Shown: one piece after another, positions 6,301 to 7,898 of the stretch
How positions within the stretch are numbered: position 1 is the stretch's first letter
Layout of the letters: every line of letters starts with the position of its first letter
Assembly (NCBI GenBank): GCA_021812505.1
Contig: JAKANG010000048.1
Coordinates: forward strand, 1 to 7,898
DNA from: Pseudomonadota bacterium
Lineage (GTDB): Bacteria > Pseudomonadota > Alphaproteobacteria > Rhizobiales > Beijerinckiaceae
DNA: 7,898 nucleotides
Direction: 5' to 3'
Position numbers and translations under genes: made by a program
Notes under the pieces: generated by a model
The model's database searches: none
What the model was told of the DNA's origin: nothing
What the model saw: the letters and a program-made list of their open reading frames with translations, nothing else

Positions 6301-6380
6301 TATAACGCGCCGAATCCGGGAAGATGCGCGCGAGCGGGCGCCCCGCCGCGCTCCCCCGCCCCGCGGGCGATCCGCGCATC
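6301..6380 (+). promoter_or_regulatory. Possible -10 and branched, structured leader of opgG
   Basis: TATAAC at 6301-6306 fits a -10 at 5 of 6, but no good -35 is found at the normal distance, so an activator or another sigma factor may be needed. Downstream, GATGCGCG at 6323-6330 and CGCGCATC at 6373-6380 form a perfect 8-bp outer stem. Inside it lie two short GC hairpins, GCGGG/CCCGC (6334-6346) and GCCC/GGGC (6358-6368), giving a three-way layout in the predicted untranslated leader. In DNA this GC-rich, small stems occur by chance; the 8-bp outer stem is the more telling part. It matches no riboswitch I know. Confidence 0.35.
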
Positions 6381-6416
6381 GAACAAAACAACGGGACCAT
6401 ACGGACGGCCCAGCCG

Positions 6417-7898
6417 ATGCTGAAAAGACGGGATCTCTTGCAACTGGCGGGAACTGCCGCCGCTTTCGCCGCCGTCAGCCCCGTTTCGTCCGCCCTGGCC
6501 GACAATCCGGCCGCCGAGCCGACGCCTTTCAGCAACTCCTCGGTGGTCGATCTCGCCCGCGTGCTCTCGACCAAGCCATTTTCCGCGCCGAACGCCGAAC
6601 TGCCCGGCCCGCTCGCCAATCTGTCGCAGGAGGCATTCGCGGCGATACACGCCAAGCCCGAAGGGCTCATCTGGGCCGACAATTCCAGCGACTTCGTGAT
6701 CGAGCCCCTGCATCGCGGCTTTGTTTACACCACGCCGATGATGATCTATCTGGTCGAGGACGGACAGGCGCGGCGGCTGAACTATGACGCGTCGAAATTC
6801 ATTTTCGGCGGCGTCAATCTTCCGTCGCCGCCCGTCAATCTCGACTTTTCCGGCTTCCGCGTCCTGCGCCGCGACGACCACGGCGCCCTGAAGGAACTCG
6901 CGGTCTTCCAGGGCGCGAGCTTCTTCCGCTCGCTCGCGCCGGGCCAGAATTTCGGCGTGACGGCGCGCGGGCTCTCGATCCGCACCGGCGACGCGCGCGG
7001 CGAGGAATTTCCAATCTTCCGCGCGGTCTGGATCGAGAAAGCCAGCGTCGCCGCCAACGCCTTGACCGTCAACGCCCTGCTCGATTCCGACAGCGTCGCC
7101 GGCGCCTATCGCTTCACGCTCCATCCCGGCGACGCCACGATCATCGACGTCGAGTGCTCGCTGTTCCCACGCGCGCCGATCGACCTGTTCGGCCTCGCAA
7201 CCATGAGCGCCACCTGCTCTTTCAACCCGCTCGACCGGCGCGGCGACGACGATATCCGCGAATCCGCCGAGGAGTTGACCGGCTTGCAGATGCTCACGGG
7301 CGCCGGCGAATGGCTGTGGCGCCCCGTCGCCAACCGCGGCAATCTCCAGATTTCCGAATTCGTCGACCAGAATCCCAAGGGATTCGGCTTCCTGCAGCGC
7401 AACCGCGACTTCGATGATTTCTATGATCTCGCCCAGCGCTGGGAGCTTCGTCCCTCGCTCTGGATCGAGCCCATCGGCGACTGGGGCTCCGGCTCGGTCG
7501 AACTGGTCGAGATCCCCTCGGACAACGAAACCGCCCAGAACATGATCGCCTTCTGGCGCTCGAAAACCCCGCTCGCCAAGGGCCAGCAGGCCGATTTCGC
7601 CTATCGGCAGTTCTGGTGCTGGACGCCGCCTTCCCAGCCCAGCGTCGCGACGACCGCCGGGACGCGCGGCGGCCGCGGCGCAGCGGCGAAACAACGACGA
7701 TTCCTGGTCGAATTCCGTGGCGACACTCTGGCCGACGCCGCCCGGTTGGCTGACGCCAAGCCCAATATTTCGGTTTTTCCGGGAAAAGTGGTCGCCCAGC
7801 GCGTCTACAGGGCGCCGGAGAGCAAATCCTGTTATGTGCAATTCGACCTCGATCCCGGCGGGGAGGCCGCGGTCGAGATTCGCCTGACGCTTGACGCC
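6417..7898 (+). CDS. opgG: Periplasmic glucan biosynthesis protein, OpgG/OpgD (MdoG) family; 3' end outside window
   Basis: Periplasmic protein needed to make osmoregulated periplasmic glucans with the membrane glucosyltransferase OpgH; E. coli members have been reported to act on beta-1,2-glucan. Residues 1-28 look like a Tat-type signal: MLKRRDLLQLAG with a twin arginine, then an Ala-rich segment and ALA before D29. That resembles OpgD more than classical Sec-exported OpgG, so the G/D choice is open. The mature part starts FSNSSVVDLARVLSTKPF and carries family blocks such as FIFGGVNLPSP, QGASFFRSL, GENFGVTARGLSIRTG-like (here GQNFGVTARG), FPIFRAVWIE and IGDWGSGSVELVEIPS with a conserved Asp near residue 355. 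No stop in 494 codons; relatives are about 500-550 residues, so little is missing. The start has only a weak ribosome binding site and is chosen from the signal peptide. It is divergent from glmU by 208 bases. opgH is expected next. Confidence 0.9.
   Translation, partial: MLKRRDLLQLAGTAAAFAAVSPVSSALADNPAAEPTPFSNSSVVDLARVLSTKPFSAPNAELPGPLANLSQEAFAAIHAKPEGLIWADNSSDFVIEPLHRGFVYTTPMMIYLVEDGQARRLNYDASKFIFGGVNLPSPPVNLDFSGFRVLRRDDHGALKELAVFQGASFFRSLAPGQNFGVTARGLSIRTGDARGEEFPIFRAVWIEKASVAANALTVNALLDSDSVAGAYRFTLHPGDATIIDVECSLFPRAPIDLFGLATMSATCSFNPLDRRGDDDIRESAEELTGLQMLTGAGEWLWRPVANRGNLQISEFVDQNPKGFGFLQRNRDFDDFYDLAQRWELRPSLWIEPIGDWGSGSVELVEIPSDNETAQNMIAFWRSKTPLAKGQQADFAYRQFWCWTPPSQPSVATTAGTRGGRGAAAKQRRFLVEFRGDTLADAARLADAKPNISVFPGKVVAQRVYRAPESKSCYVQFDLDPGGEAAVEIRLTLDA

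Noticed and set aside
6209..6682. 158-residue N-terminal extension of glmU
   Set aside because: It would run through the divergent promoter region and antisense to opgG. Family GlmU begins near the LAAG nucleotide-binding motif, and GAGG precedes the ATG at 6208.
6300..7841. 513-codon open frame on the minus strand, antisense to opgG
   Set aside because: Low-complexity Arg/Gly/Ala/Asp-rich translation. The plus strand encodes a clear OpgG-family protein with a signal peptide.

Overview
The window reads as chromosomal DNA of a GC-rich alphaproteobacterium. The GlmU, GlmS and OpgG proteins look alphaproteobacterial (Hyphomicrobiales-like, possibly the Beijerinckiaceae/Methylocystaceae side), but this is an impression from protein style and gene order, and I cannot name a genus. 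It has two halves. Positions 1-2700 hold a respiratory/microaerobic accessory stretch with visibly lower GC. Positions 2700-7898 hold a high-GC cell-envelope block.

Left half: on the minus strand lie the first 270 codons of a Sec-exported, clade II-type nitrous oxide reductase (nosZ, running off the left edge), and upstream of it a small secreted pentapeptide-repeat protein. Divergent from the latter, on the plus strand, is a single-domain bacteriohemerythrin with all seven di-iron ligands, followed by a small unrecognised Cys-containing ORF. The main regulatory observation is that nosZ and the hemerythrin gene each have an FNR/FixK/Nnr-type palindrome (TTGA-N6-TCAA class). In both cases a -10-like hexamer lies exactly 21 bases downstream, the geometry of a class II activated promoter (box centred near -41). 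This suggests that N2O reduction and the hemerythrin are switched on together at low oxygen or in response to nitrogen oxides. The nosZ ribosome binding site also sits in a small hairpin touching the start codon.

Right half: glmU and glmS form a minus-strand pair with glmU first and a 95-base gap. Together they cover three of the four steps from fructose-6-phosphate to UDP-N-acetylglucosamine: GlmS makes glucosamine-6-phosphate, GlmM (not in the window) isomerises it, and GlmU acetylates and uridylylates it. Divergent from glmU, on the plus strand, is an opgG/opgD-family periplasmic glucan gene with a twin-arginine-like signal, open to the right edge and probably nearly complete. Its glycosyltransferase partner opgH would be expected just beyond the window.

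I saw no tRNA, rRNA, CRISPR array, insertion sequence, integrase or attachment site. I do not see a wholly new molecular system. The part most worth following is the FNR-box-linked nosZ / secreted pentapeptide protein / hemerythrin / small ORF neighbourhood. The very long ORFs antisense to glmS, glmU and opgG are high-GC shadows.
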